A DNA stretch of 64,000 nucleotides from Verrucomicrobiaceae bacterium (GTDB taxonomy: Bacteria; Verrucomicrobiota; Verrucomicrobiia; Verrucomicrobiales; Akkermansiaceae), in assembly GCA_027491155.1 (NCBI GenBank), contig JAIXWR010000001.1, positions 29,200 through 93,199 of the forward strand, given 5' to 3'. Shown here piece by piece: positions 1-6,839 of the stretch. The notes under the pieces were generated by a model. The model saw nothing but the letters and a program-made list of their open reading frames with translations, did not search any database and was not told the DNA's origin. Made by a program: the position numbers and the translations under genes. Position 1 is the stretch's first letter. Each line of letters starts with the position of its first letter.

Positions 1-315
1 CAGCTCGTTGAGACTCATCCCGCCGCGGCGCTTCCTTTTCTTCAGGAAGTTCAAGGTCATGTTCACCGCGATCTGATAGATCCAGGTGTAGAAGCTCGAC
101 TGGCCGCGGAATCGCGGCAGGGACTGGTAGGCCTTGGCGAAGATCTCCTGGAGCAAATCGTGGGTGTCCTCCTTGTGGGAGGTCATGTTGTAAACGAGGC
201 CGTACAGCTTTTCGCCGTACTTGAGAATCAGGGCGTCGAACGCACGGGTGTCGCCGCTGCGGGCGCGCGCCACGAGGTCTTCGTCCGGATCCGGCTGGAG
301 GGATTCATCCGGCAT
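1..315 (-). CDS. ECF-type RNA polymerase sigma factor, 5' part (cut by window edge)
   Basis: Reading leftwards from an ATG at 315 the frame stays open to base 1, giving about 105 N-terminal residues. The translation has the sigma-70 region 2 pattern of an extracytoplasmic-function sigma factor. An acidic start leads into DLVARARSGDTRAFDALI, then EDTHDLLQEIFAKAYQSL, then RFRGQSSFYTWIYQIAVN with the aromatic run used for -10 melting, and a basic KKRKRRGG stretch opening the linker to region 4. Regions 3/4 lie outside the window, so neither specificity nor a fused C-terminal domain can be judged. The family directs RNA polymerase to stress or envelope promoters. It diverges from two coiled-coil membrane proteins. 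No anti-sigma factor is visible on this side; one could lie beyond base 1. Confidence 0.88.
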   Translation of the reverse strand, partial: MPDESLQPDPDEDLVARARSGDTRAFDALILKYGEKLYGLVYNMTSHKEDTHDLLQEIFAKAYQSLPRFRGQSSFYTWIYQIAVNMTLNFLKKRKRRGGMSLNEL

Positions 316-349
316 CTTCGGGGTGGTCGGGGGGAAGGTGAACGGCGCG

Positions 350-377
350 AGGCTACACGGGTGGGACGGACTGTAAA
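350..377 (-). promoter_or_regulatory. candidate promoter of the ECF sigma gene
   Basis: On the minus strand TTTACA (372-377) and TAGCCT (350-355) are separated by 16 bp, about 35 nt upstream of the sigma-factor ATG. The arrangement matches other promoter-like pairs in this window. Prediction by eye only. Confidence 0.4.
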
Positions 378-562
378 GCAAGGTCCTCCGCCGGGAAACG
401 ATTCCTTGCGGCATTCCCCGGTCCGCCCCCTGGAAGCAGCGGCTCGCGCAACCAGATCCTAATGGTTCCGGGGACATCGGGACTTCCTGATAATTTTGCT
501 CGCGAAACGGCAAGGATCCAGTTAGGAAATCCCTGCTGTCCCACAGCCCCGCCCCACCGGCA

Positions 563-1183
563 ATGCCACCCGCCACCGAGCACACCCACCACATCAAGAT
601 CCGCAGCACCCAGCTTGAGATGAATCCCGGCCTACCCGCCGGGGCGAAGCCGGGTGAAGACGTCGAAGGCAAGCTGCGCGCCGCTCAGGTGCAACTCGAG
701 CAACTCCAGCACCAGCGCGAGGAGCTCGAACGCCAGAAGCAGGAAGTTGAAGCCCTCAACGTCCGCAAGCGCGAGTTCATCTCCTCCCAGGTGGAATTGA
801 GCGAACGCCTGTCCGCCACCCTCACCCGCATCGACCGCGAGGTGTATGAGATGCGCCAGGAAATCGACGACCTCGAGCAGTGCCGCGCCTGCTTCGCCGG
901 ACACCTCGGCAAGATCGAGAAAATCAACCCCGACGCCTGGACCCGCGAAAACCTCGCGACCTCGCTGGAACGGGCGATGGCGGTGATCGATCACGCCGAC
1001 GACGAGTTCGCCCAGGCCGCCGAGCACTTTTCGCGTTCCCGCAGCGGGAACCTCTTCAACGGGGTCAAGGCCCGCCGGGTGATGTCCGGCGACTTCGGCC
1101 GGCAATTCCGCAACGGCCTGGCCTACAACATGCCGGTTCTCATTCTCGGCAGCATCGCCCTGATCGTCTATCTGCTGAAATGA
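563..1183 (+). CDS. coiled-coil protein with C-terminal membrane anchor, unknown function
   Basis: 206 residues; I do not recognise a named family. Residues about 34-110 are rich in Glu, Gln, Lys and Arg with heptad-like leucine spacing and should form a long coiled coil. A CRAC motif follows, then an amphipathic helical part. The last 18 or so residues (PVLILGSIALIVYLLK at the end) are one hydrophobic helix ending on a lysine, i.e. a C-tail anchor. There is no signal peptide, so the coiled coil probably faces the cytoplasm. An alternative ATG lies at 620 (Met20). The stop overlaps the start of the next gene by 4 bp (ATGA), so the two are translationally coupled and similarly built. They sit divergent to an ECF sigma factor, so a role in envelope sensing is possible, but that is only a guess from position. 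Confidence 0.75.
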   Translation: MPPATEHTHHIKIRSTQLEMNPGLPAGAKPGEDVEGKLRAAQVQLEQLQHQREELERQKQEVEALNVRKREFISSQVELSERLSATLTRIDREVYEMRQEIDDLEQCRACFAGHLGKIEKINPDAWTRENLATSLERAMAVIDHADDEFAQAAEHFSRSRSGNLFNGVKARRVMSGDFGRQFRNGLAYNMPVLILGSIALIVYLLK

Positions 1184-1527
1184 ACCTCACCATGCGCCTT
1201 TCCCGAAGCCACCCGGACGCCGGGCAAGCCGATCTCGAAGAACTCAGGATCCTCGAGGAACGAAAGCGCGCGCTCGAGGCCCAGATCCAGAGCATCAGCG
1301 CGGAGCCGGAGAAAATCCTCCGCGAAGCCCAGGAGCAGGCCGCCACCCTGCCGCCGCCCGACGACCTCGCCGACAGGCGGCGCTTGCGCGAGTTCGAGGA
1401 AGTGGTCTCGCGCCGACAGGTCCGCAACGAACGTCGCACCCAGGGCCGCAGCCTCCTGCTCCTGATGCTCCTGCTGGCCGCGACCGCCCTGCTGACCTCC
1501 TGGGTGGTGAAGCTGTTCCTCGCCTGA
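1180..1527 (+). CDS. small coiled-coil tail-anchored membrane protein
   Basis: 115 residues from an ATG that overlaps the upstream stop (ATGA at 1180-1183). The open frame extends further 5', but that part only shadows the upstream gene. Residues about 19-45 (LEELRILEERKRALEAQIQ) are a short coiled coil, followed by a Pro-rich hinge, a basic stretch (RRQVRNERRTQGRS) and a C-terminal membrane helix of about 22 residues (LLLLMLLLAATALLTSWVV). The architecture repeats that of the gene before it on a smaller scale, so the pair may form a hetero-oligomer through their coiled coils. I recognise no domain family. It converges with the E2 gene; both stop codons lie inside one inverted repeat. Confidence 0.75.
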   Translation: MNLTMRLSRSHPDAGQADLEELRILEERKRALEAQIQSISAEPEKILREAQEQAATLPPPDDLADRRRLREFEEVVSRRQVRNERRTQGRSLLLLMLLLAATALLTSWVVKLFLA

Positions 1528-1543
1528 TCCTTTTCCGGATCAG
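1524..1543. terminator. inverted repeat between convergent genes, possible shared terminator
   Basis: CTGATCC (1524-1530) pairs with GGATCAG (1537-1543) around a TTTTCC loop. The stop codon of the plus-strand gene (1525-1527) and that of the minus-strand E2 gene (1540-1542) both lie in the stem. There is no clear downstream T-run, so efficiency as an intrinsic terminator is uncertain. Confidence 0.4.
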
Positions 1544-2772
1544 AGCCGCTCGGGCTGTTGGAGCAACTCGGCCACTCGGGTGAGCAGCATGCCGGCCCCG
1601 CCGCCGTCGACCACGCGGTGATCAAAGGTGACCACGAGTTCCGCCTCGGTCACCGGCAGGAAGGCCTCGACCTGATCGCTCCAAACCGGCTTCTTCACTC
1701 CGGCGCCCAAGCCGAGGATCAGCGTCTCGTTCGGCAGCGGGATCGGGGTTCCCGAGGTGAGGCCGAAAGTCCCGAAGTTGGTGACCGTGGCAATCCCGCC
1801 GCGCAGGTCGTCCTCGGAAAGCCGGCGGCGGCGACCGCGCTCGACCATTTCGGCGTACTCGTTGGTCAGGTCGAAAAGCGATTTCTGATCCACCTTGCGC
1901 AGCACCGGCACCACCACGCCGTCCTCGACCTGCACCGCGACGCCGATGTCGAAGGCCCGCGGATGGACCACCTTCTGCCCGATCAGGAAGCCGGCGCTGG
2001 CGGGATCCTCGGACAGCGCGAGCGCGAAGGCCCTCAGGACGTAGAGTGTCAAACCCGGCTTGGGCTCCTGGCCGCGGCGGTGCTCCAGCACGCGGTCGAG
2101 CCGCACCGGGCGACCGACCGTCGCCAGCGGGCGGGTCCAGCTCCGCCGCATCGCATCGGCCACCGCCAGGCGCATCGGCGAGGCATTGCTGCTCGGCCAG
2201 GTGTTGATGTAGTCGAGGAACTTCTCCAGGTCCTCCACCGTGACCCGGCCGCCGGCACCGGTGCCGGCCACCGCGGAGATATCGGCCTCGCGCAGGCCCA
2301 TCTCGTTCATCCGGGCCCTCATCCGGGGCGAAATGTAATGCGCTCCCATGGTTCCCGCAGGCACCGGAAGTCCCTTCACGCTGGGCACCACCGCCGGAGC
2401 TTCCTCGTACGAATCGTCGTCGAGCGCGAAGTGCAGGTTCTTCTCCTGTTCCTCCGGCGATGCCGCGGCGGCGGTCCGGCGGTCGGCGGCCGCTTCCATG
2501 GTGTCGACGCCGGTTCGCGCCACCTCGTCCTCGGTGACCTCGAGCAAGCCCAGCAAAGTCCCCACCGAGTAGGTCTCCCCTTCCCTGGCAATGATCTCCT
2601 TGACCGTGCCGCGGCAAAGGGTGGTCACCCCCATGGTGGCCTTGCTGGTCTCGACCTCGATGATTTCCTGATCGGCCTGAACCGCGGCACCGACCGCGAT
2701 GCCGATGCGGACGACGGTCGCCTCGGCGATCGATTCACCGAGCTGCGGCATGAGGATGGGAACGGTGGGCAT
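1540..2772 (-). CDS. pdhC: dihydrolipoamide acyltransferase, E2 of 2-oxoacid dehydrogenase
   Basis: 410 residues with the full E2 layout. The N-terminal lipoyl domain (about 1-78) carries VETSKATMGV with the lipoylated lysine at K44. An Ala/Glu-rich linker leads to a peripheral subunit-binding domain (about 146-187, YISPRMRARM through GRVTVEDLEKFL), and the catalytic acyltransferase domain ends with FDHRVVDGGGAG, whose His (about 385) and Asp are catalytic. E2 transfers the acyl group from lipoate to CoA and forms the complex core. Downstream of E1 alpha and E1 beta on the same strand with a 37-nt gap, so one operon. Only one lipoyl domain is present. Pyruvate versus branched-chain specificity cannot be fixed from motifs; pyruvate is preferred because the E1 is split into alpha and beta in the acetoin/pyruvate style. 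No E3 gene is in the window. Confidence 0.92.
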   Translation of the reverse strand: MPTVPILMPQLGESIAEATVVRIGIAVGAAVQADQEIIEVETSKATMGVTTLCRGTVKEIIAREGETYSVGTLLGLLEVTEDEVARTGVDTMEAAADRRTAAAASPEEQEKNLHFALDDDSYEEAPAVVPSVKGLPVPAGTMGAHYISPRMRARMNEMGLREADISAVAGTGAGGRVTVEDLEKFLDYINTWPSSNASPMRLAVADAMRRSWTRPLATVGRPVRLDRVLEHRRGQEPKPGLTLYVLRAFALALSEDPASAGFLIGQKVVHPRAFDIGVAVQVEDGVVVPVLRKVDQKSLFDLTNEYAEMVERGRRRRLSEDDLRGGIATVTNFGTFGLTSGTPIPLPNETLILGLGAGVKKPVWSDQVEAFLPVTEAELVVTFDHRVVDGGGAGMLLTRVAELLQQPERL

Positions 2773-2809
2773 CGGGAAAGATGTGGGATGGCGGGTGGAA
2801 GACGGGAAA

Positions 2810-3778
2810 TCAGAAGGACAGAAGCTCCCGGAGCGCGAGACAGATCGATTCGGGGGTCGGGCGGTGCGCCGCCCAGAGCTTCGGATGGTAGGGCACCGGG
2901 GTGTCGCGGGAATTCAAGCGCCGCGGCGGGGCATCGAGCAGGTGGAACCCTTCGGCGCAAACCCGGGCCACGACCTCGGCGGTGACACCGCCCCAGGGGA
3001 AGGCCTCGCCCAGTGCCAGCAGCCGGCCGGTGCGGGCGATGCTGGCGAGCACGGTGTCGATATCGAGCGGCTTCACCGAGCGCAGGTCCACGACCTCGAT
3101 CTCCCAGCCGCCCTCGTCCTTGAGACGCTCGGCGGCGCGCACCGCCTCGTGCACCATGGCGCTGTAGGCCACCACCGTCGCGTGCTTGCCGGGCCGGGTG
3201 ATGCGGGCCTTGCCGATCGGCAGCCCGTCGCCGTTGATGCGCGGGGCCTTGAGCCAGCGGTAGAGAAACTTGTGCTCGCAATAGACCACCGGATCGTCGA
3301 GGCGGACCGAGTCGATCAGCATGTGATAGGCATCCGCCACGGTCGCCGGCGTCACGACCACCAGCCCGGGGTAGTGGGCGTAGATGGCTTCCATGCTCTG
3401 GCTGTGGAAGGGTCCGGACCCCGGGGTCCCGCCGGAGGGCAGCCGGACGGTGATCGGTACCGGCACGCCGGTGCGGTAGAAGTGCGTCGCCGCCTGGTTG
3501 ACGATCTGGTTGAAGGCGATCGACGAGAAGTCGGCGAACTGCATCTCGACGATCGGCCGCATCCCTTCGATCGCCGCGCCGACCGCCATCCCGACCATCG
3601 CGTCCTCGCTGATCGGCGAGTCGAGCACCCGGCCGGGAAAGGCCTCGGCCAGCCCCTTGGTCGCTTTGAAAGCCCCGCCGAACTTGGAAATGTCCTGACC
3701 GTAAAGGAAGACCCGCGGGTCCTCGCGCAGCAGCGTTTCCTGCGCCTCGCGGATGGCATCGATATACGTCACGCTCAT
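2810..3778 (-). CDS. pdhB: 2-oxoacid (pyruvate) dehydrogenase E1 component, beta subunit
   Basis: 322 residues beginning MSVTYIDAIREAQ. Family hallmarks are FLYGQDISKFGGAF, the TPP-side SPISEDAMVGMAVGAA, RPIVEMQFADFSSIAFNQI, the RLPSGG segment and the C-terminal transketolase domain with VVDLRSVKPLDIDTVLASI. The beta subunit supplies the glutamate (in ISE) that activates thiamine diphosphate and pairs with E1 alpha as an alpha2beta2 tetramer. The longer open frame upstream is a shadow inside E1 alpha; the ATG at 3778 starts 2 nt after the alpha stop and fits the family start. The length is normal. The histidine block in the loop (GPFHSQSMEAIYAHYPGL) supports a pyruvate/acetoin-type E1. Confidence 0.93.
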   Translation of the reverse strand: MSVTYIDAIREAQETLLREDPRVFLYGQDISKFGGAFKATKGLAEAFPGRVLDSPISEDAMVGMAVGAAIEGMRPIVEMQFADFSSIAFNQIVNQAATHFYRTGVPVPITVRLPSGGTPGSGPFHSQSMEAIYAHYPGLVVVTPATVADAYHMLIDSVRLDDPVVYCEHKFLYRWLKAPRINGDGLPIGKARITRPGKHATVVAYSAMVHEAVRAAERLKDEGGWEIEVVDLRSVKPLDIDTVLASIARTGRLLALGEAFPWGGVTAEVVARVCAEGFHLLDAPPRRLNSRDTPVPYHPKLWAAHRPTPESICLALRELLSF

Positions 3779-3780
3779 TG

Positions 3781-4803
3781 TCAAATCCCCCCTCCCGGTT
3801 CGCTCGAGCACGCCCGCCAGTCCTCGCTCCACGGATCCGGCGTCGGCTCCTGCTGGGCCTGCGCCACCGCCGCTTGCACCTCGTCGGTGAACCGGTTCTT
3901 CCACTGCTCGATCTCGTCCACGCTCGCGTAGCCCTGCTCGATCATCTGGATGATGCCGGTCTCGAGGCAATCCCGGCCGAGCTGGCTCTGCCGGAGCGCG
4001 CCGGGAACGTAGCTCCCGTCGTCGTGCTCGCCGTGGCCGCTCAAGCGCAGCAAGCGCGCCACCACCATCTGCGGCCCGCCGCCTTCCCGCGCCAAACGCA
4101 CCGCGCGGCCGATCACACGGACACAGGCCAGCAGGTCGGTGCCATCGACCGAATGCCCGCCGACCCCGTAGCCCTTGGCCCGGTCCAGCAAATCGGCGCA
4201 GGCGAATTGGCGGTCGTTCGGCGTCGAGTAGGCGAACTGGTTGTTGCCCACGACCACCACCAGCGGCAGCCGCTCGACCGCCGCCATGTTGATCCCTTCG
4301 TGAAAAGCTCCGGTCGAGGTCGCCCCGTCGCCGACGCAGGTCGCACCGACCACGCCCGCCAGCGTTCCCTTCAAGCGGCGCGCCAACAGCATCCCGCCGA
4401 CCACCGGAACCTGTGCGCCGAGGTGGGAAATCATCGCCGGCATTCCCTCCCGCGGCCGCCCGCGGTGGATGTTGCCGTCCCGCCCTTTCATCGGCCCGAG
4501 CACCGATCCGAGGTAGGTCCGGGTGCAGTCGATCAACGGCTCGCCGAAGGCCGTCCGTCCCGCCTGGTCGCGGATCAGCGCGGCGAAGATGTCGCGGCCT
4601 TGGATCAGGGAAGCTCCCAGCGCGGCGCTCACCGCCTCCTGGCCTTTGCCCAGATAGACGCCGCCGACGATCTTGCCCGCCTTGTAGAGGCTCGACAGCT
4701 TGCTTTCCAGCAGGCGCGCCTTGAGCATCGCCTGAAACACGTCGCGCACGTGATCGCGGTCCAAATCCACGCTGGTCCTCTCGGCTTCCTCGGTCTCCGG
4801 CAC
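3781..4803 (-). CDS. pdhA: 2-oxoacid (pyruvate) dehydrogenase E1 component, alpha subunit
   Basis: 340 residues from a GTG at 4803. The thiamine diphosphate/Mg motif is plain: GDGATSTGAFHEGINMA followed by VVVVGNN at about residues 158-187. MISHLGAQVPVVGGMLLARR and the phosphorylation-loop region (HSVDGTDLLA, then RLSGHGEHDDGSYV) also match the family. It decarboxylates the 2-oxoacid and hands the acyl unit to E2 lipoate. First gene of the alpha-beta-E2 operon. A promoter-like pair lies immediately upstream, with its -10 hexamer ending only about 7 nt before the GTG, so the transcript may be leaderless. The N-terminus (MPETEEAERTSVDLDRD) is acidic and without a transit or signal sequence, as expected for a cytoplasmic enzyme. 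Confidence 0.93.
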   Translation of the reverse strand: MPETEEAERTSVDLDRDHVRDVFQAMLKARLLESKLSSLYKAGKIVGGVYLGKGQEAVSAALGASLIQGRDIFAALIRDQAGRTAFGEPLIDCTRTYLGSVLGPMKGRDGNIHRGRPREGMPAMISHLGAQVPVVGGMLLARRLKGTLAGVVGATCVGDGATSTGAFHEGINMAAVERLPLVVVVGNNQFAYSTPNDRQFACADLLDRAKGYGVGGHSVDGTDLLACVRVIGRAVRLAREGGGPQMVVARLLRLSGHGEHDDGSYVPGALRQSQLGRDCLETGIIQMIEQGYASVDEIEQWKNRFTDEVQAAVAQAQQEPTPDPWSEDWRACSSEPGGGI

Positions 4804-4809
4804 GCGGCG

Positions 4810-4839
4810 AGGCTAACCAAGCCTGCCGCGGACCCGCAA
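4810..4839 (-). promoter_or_regulatory. candidate promoter of the E1-E2 operon
   Basis: Minus strand: TTGCGG (4834-4839), a 17-18 bp spacer and TTAGCCT (4810-4816). The -10-like element ends 6-7 nt before the GTG start of E1 alpha, predicting transcription starting at or next to the start codon. Confidence 0.42.
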
Positions 4840-4922
4840 CCGCTTTCGTGGGGGGACCCGCGGCGAGCCGATTTCGGGCTGTCATCCCGGCCCTTCCCGA
4901 CCCCAGAAAAGAGCCGCTGCCC

Positions 4923-5288
4923 ATGGCCCGATCCACCGCTTTCGCCCGCATCCGTGCCGAGGTGATCCGCCTCACCGGCCTGATCCCGCCGGGGCGATTC
5001 ACGACCTACGGATCGATCGCCACCCACATGAACTGCAACCCGCGGCACGTGGCCTACGTGCTGGCGCGCCTCGACGAGGCCGAAAGCGCCGCCCTGCCCT
5101 GGCATCGCGTCGTCGCGGCGGACGCAAGGATCAGCCGGGGCATGGACCCCGCACTCGCCGACCGCCAGAGGGAGCTGCTCCGGTCCGAGGGCATCGAATT
5201 CGACGCGAACGGTTGCATCCGGAATGCCGACCACCATTTCCACGTCGTCGGGCTCCGGAGGGATATCCGCTGGAGCGACCCGCCCTGA
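4923..5288 (+). CDS. alkyltransferase-like (ATL) DNA-damage binding protein
   Basis: 121 residues from the ATG at 4923 (the frame opens at 4848, but the 25 extra residues look like leader). It belongs to the MGMT/Ogt fold: FARIRAEVIRLTGLIPPGRFTTYGSIATHMNCNPRHVAYVLARL holds the helix-turn-helix with the arginine finger. The reactive-site motif PCHRV reads PWHRVV here, the alkyl-acceptor cysteine being replaced by tryptophan, as in characterised ATL proteins (Schizosaccharomyces Atl1, E. coli YbaZ). ATLs bind O6-alkylguanine without repairing it and flag the lesion for nucleotide excision repair. The C-terminal ELLRSEGIEFDANG is typical. It stands alone, divergent from the E1 operon, 42 nt ahead of a XylR-type regulator. 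Confidence 0.88.
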   Translation: MARSTAFARIRAEVIRLTGLIPPGRFTTYGSIATHMNCNPRHVAYVLARLDEAESAALPWHRVVAADARISRGMDPALADRQRELLRSEGIEFDANGCIRNADHHFHVVGLRRDIRWSDPP

Positions 5289-5330
5289 TTTCCCTCGTCA
5301 GCCGCCCGCCCTCCACCTACGCCATCCCCC

Positions 5331-6479
5331 GTGCGGCACGTCGCGGTCATCATCGAAACCTCCACCCAATACGGGCGGAACCTGATCCGCGGGATCGCCC
5401 GCTTCGGCCGCCTCCACGATTGGCAGCTCCATTTCGAATACCGCGGCAAGACCGCCGCCGAACCCGACTGGCTCGCCGACTTCAAAGGCGACGGCGTCAT
5501 CACCACCAGCCCCGACCAGCGGCATTCGAAGGCCCTCCGCGAACAAGGCATGCCGGTGATCGACCTGCAGGGCACGCTGGTCGATCCGGCCGGCGAGCAT
5601 CTGATCGTCGACAGCGACCACAGAGCCGTCGGCCGGCTGGCGGCGGAGCACTTCATGGAAAAGGGCCACCGTCACTTCGCCTTCCTCGGCTACAGCGACC
5701 AGAGCGTCTCGCGCGAGCGGGAGATCGGCTTCACCGAAGCCCTCGCCGCCCGCGGCCACAAGCCGCTGCGCCACCACACGCCGGAGCGCAAGGCCCGCAC
5801 CTTCGAAGCCCTCCACCGCGGCGACGAGATCTTCATCGCCTCCCTGCCCAAGCCCTGCGCGCTTTTCTGCTGCTGGGACGAGGTCGCCTTCCGCGCCGTC
5901 CAGTCCGCGCTCGAGCAAGGCATCGCCGTGCCGGAAGACCTGGCCGTGCTCGGGGTCGACAACGATCCGGTGTTCTCCGGCACCTCGCGGATCCCGCTTT
6001 CGAGCATCGATCCCGACATCATCCGGATGGGCTTCCTCACCGCATCCTGGCTCGCCGAAATGATGGAGGGCAGGCCCCTTTCCAAGATCAAGCTCGAGCG
6101 CCTGGTCCCGCCGAAAGGCCTGATCGTCCGCCAGTCCACCGCGCTCGATGCCATCGAGGACCCCGTGGTCCGCCGCTTCCTGGAACTGCTCCGCCAGCAG
6201 CGACCCGGCCTGCTCACGATCGAGGAACTCGCCCGCGACTGCCACGTCTCGCGCCGCCTGCTGGAACAGCGGGTCAAGGCGGCCACCGGCAAGACCCCGC
6301 GCCAGTTGCTCAGCCAGACGCTGGTCGATGCCATTCAACGATTCCTGTCCCAGACCGACTACACCCTGGCCCACGTCGCGGAGCTGCTCGGATTCGAGCA
6401 CGCGGAGCGCCTGAGCCATCTTTTTCGCAGGCAAACCGGCATGACCCCGGGCGAATACCGTAAATCCACGGGTACCTAG
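5331..6479 (+). CDS. XylR-family regulator: LacI-type sugar-binding domain plus AraC HTH
   Basis: 382 residues from a GTG at 5331. Residues 1-270 form a periplasmic-binding-protein-like (Peripla_BP_3) sensor: VAVIIETSTQYGRNLIRGI at the start, then FAFLGYSDQSVSRERE and AVLGVDNDPVFSGTSRIPLSSI. Residues about 285-380 are an AraC double helix-turn-helix: TIEELARDCHVSRRLLEQR, then TLAHVAELLGFEHAERLSHL and the signature FRRQTGMTPGEYR. This order (sensor first, AraC last) is the E. coli XylR architecture, expanded in Verrucomicrobia as regulators of sugar genes. The ligand cannot be read from the sequence. Immediately 3' lie a direct repeat (TCGCAA at 6494-6499 and 6502-6507) and a terminator-bearing non-coding stretch that it may control. 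Confidence 0.88.
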   Translation: MRHVAVIIETSTQYGRNLIRGIARFGRLHDWQLHFEYRGKTAAEPDWLADFKGDGVITTSPDQRHSKALREQGMPVIDLQGTLVDPAGEHLIVDSDHRAVGRLAAEHFMEKGHRHFAFLGYSDQSVSREREIGFTEALAARGHKPLRHHTPERKARTFEALHRGDEIFIASLPKPCALFCCWDEVAFRAVQSALEQGIAVPEDLAVLGVDNDPVFSGTSRIPLSSIDPDIIRMGFLTASWLAEMMEGRPLSKIKLERLVPPKGLIVRQSTALDAIEDPVVRRFLELLRQQRPGLLTIEELARDCHVSRRLLEQRVKAATGKTPRQLLSQTLVDAIQRFLSQTDYTLAHVAELLGFEHAERLSHLFRRQTGMTPGEYRKSTGT

Positions 6480-6718
6480 CGGTATTTACAACTTCGCAAA
6501 ATCGCAAGGCAGGTTCCCGTCTTCATAATGCGGGGGAAATCGGGCGGGACTAGGTTCCTCTCACCGGCGCGAGTTCGCCAACCGGTAAAAAAAACCAAGA
6601 TCCCGACCTCGAACCACCAAAAAAAATGTCCGTTCCCTCAGCCATCTCATTCCCGGTCAATTCAGGATCCACCCAGCAGAACGGCACCCGCCGTTGATCG
6701 CGCCCCCCCTTTCCCGAG

Positions 6719-6751
6719 CGCCGGTCCTTCTCCCGAGGGACCGGCGTTTTT
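6719..6751 (+). terminator. strong intrinsic terminator
   Basis: CGCCGGTCC (6719-6727) and GGACCGGCG (6738-6746) pair perfectly over 9 bp with a 10-nt loop, followed at once by TTTTT. It lies 240 nt after the regulator stop and ahead of the next promoter. Confidence 0.85.
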
Positions 6752-6801
6752 CGTTTCCCGGGGAAGCATTCCGGGCCCTTCGAGAGGCCCGGTCTCTTCC
6801 A

Positions 6802-6829
6802 TCGACAAGCCCGCACTTCGCGCTAGTTT
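6802..6829 (+). promoter_or_regulatory. candidate promoter of the S10 peptidase gene
   Basis: TCGACA (6802-6807), 16 bp, TAGTTT (6824-6829), ending 10 nt before the ATG at 6840. The predicted transcript start lies at or within a few bases of the start codon. Confidence 0.4.
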
Positions 6830-6839
6830 CCCGCCCCAT

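Larger units (their letters stand above)
6480..6839 (+). other. 360-nt non-coding region; possible regulated small RNA
   Basis: No convincing coding sequence. It is more AT-rich than its surroundings with several A-runs (for example 6587-6594). Elements seen: direct repeats TCGCAA at 6494 and 6502, a CATAAT -10-like hexamer at 6524-6529, a short stem ACCGG/CCGGT (6563-6586), a perfect 9-bp intrinsic terminator (6719-6751) and a separate promoter for the S10 peptidase after it. Together these would fit a roughly 210-nt RNA starting near 6536. An attenuated leader or long 3' UTR of the regulator gene is the alternative. Confidence 0.35.

Noticed and set aside
6527..6839. In-frame extension of the S10 peptidase by 104 residues
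   Set aside because: It would read through the perfect terminator and has no signal peptide; the ATG at 6840 begins a standard signal.
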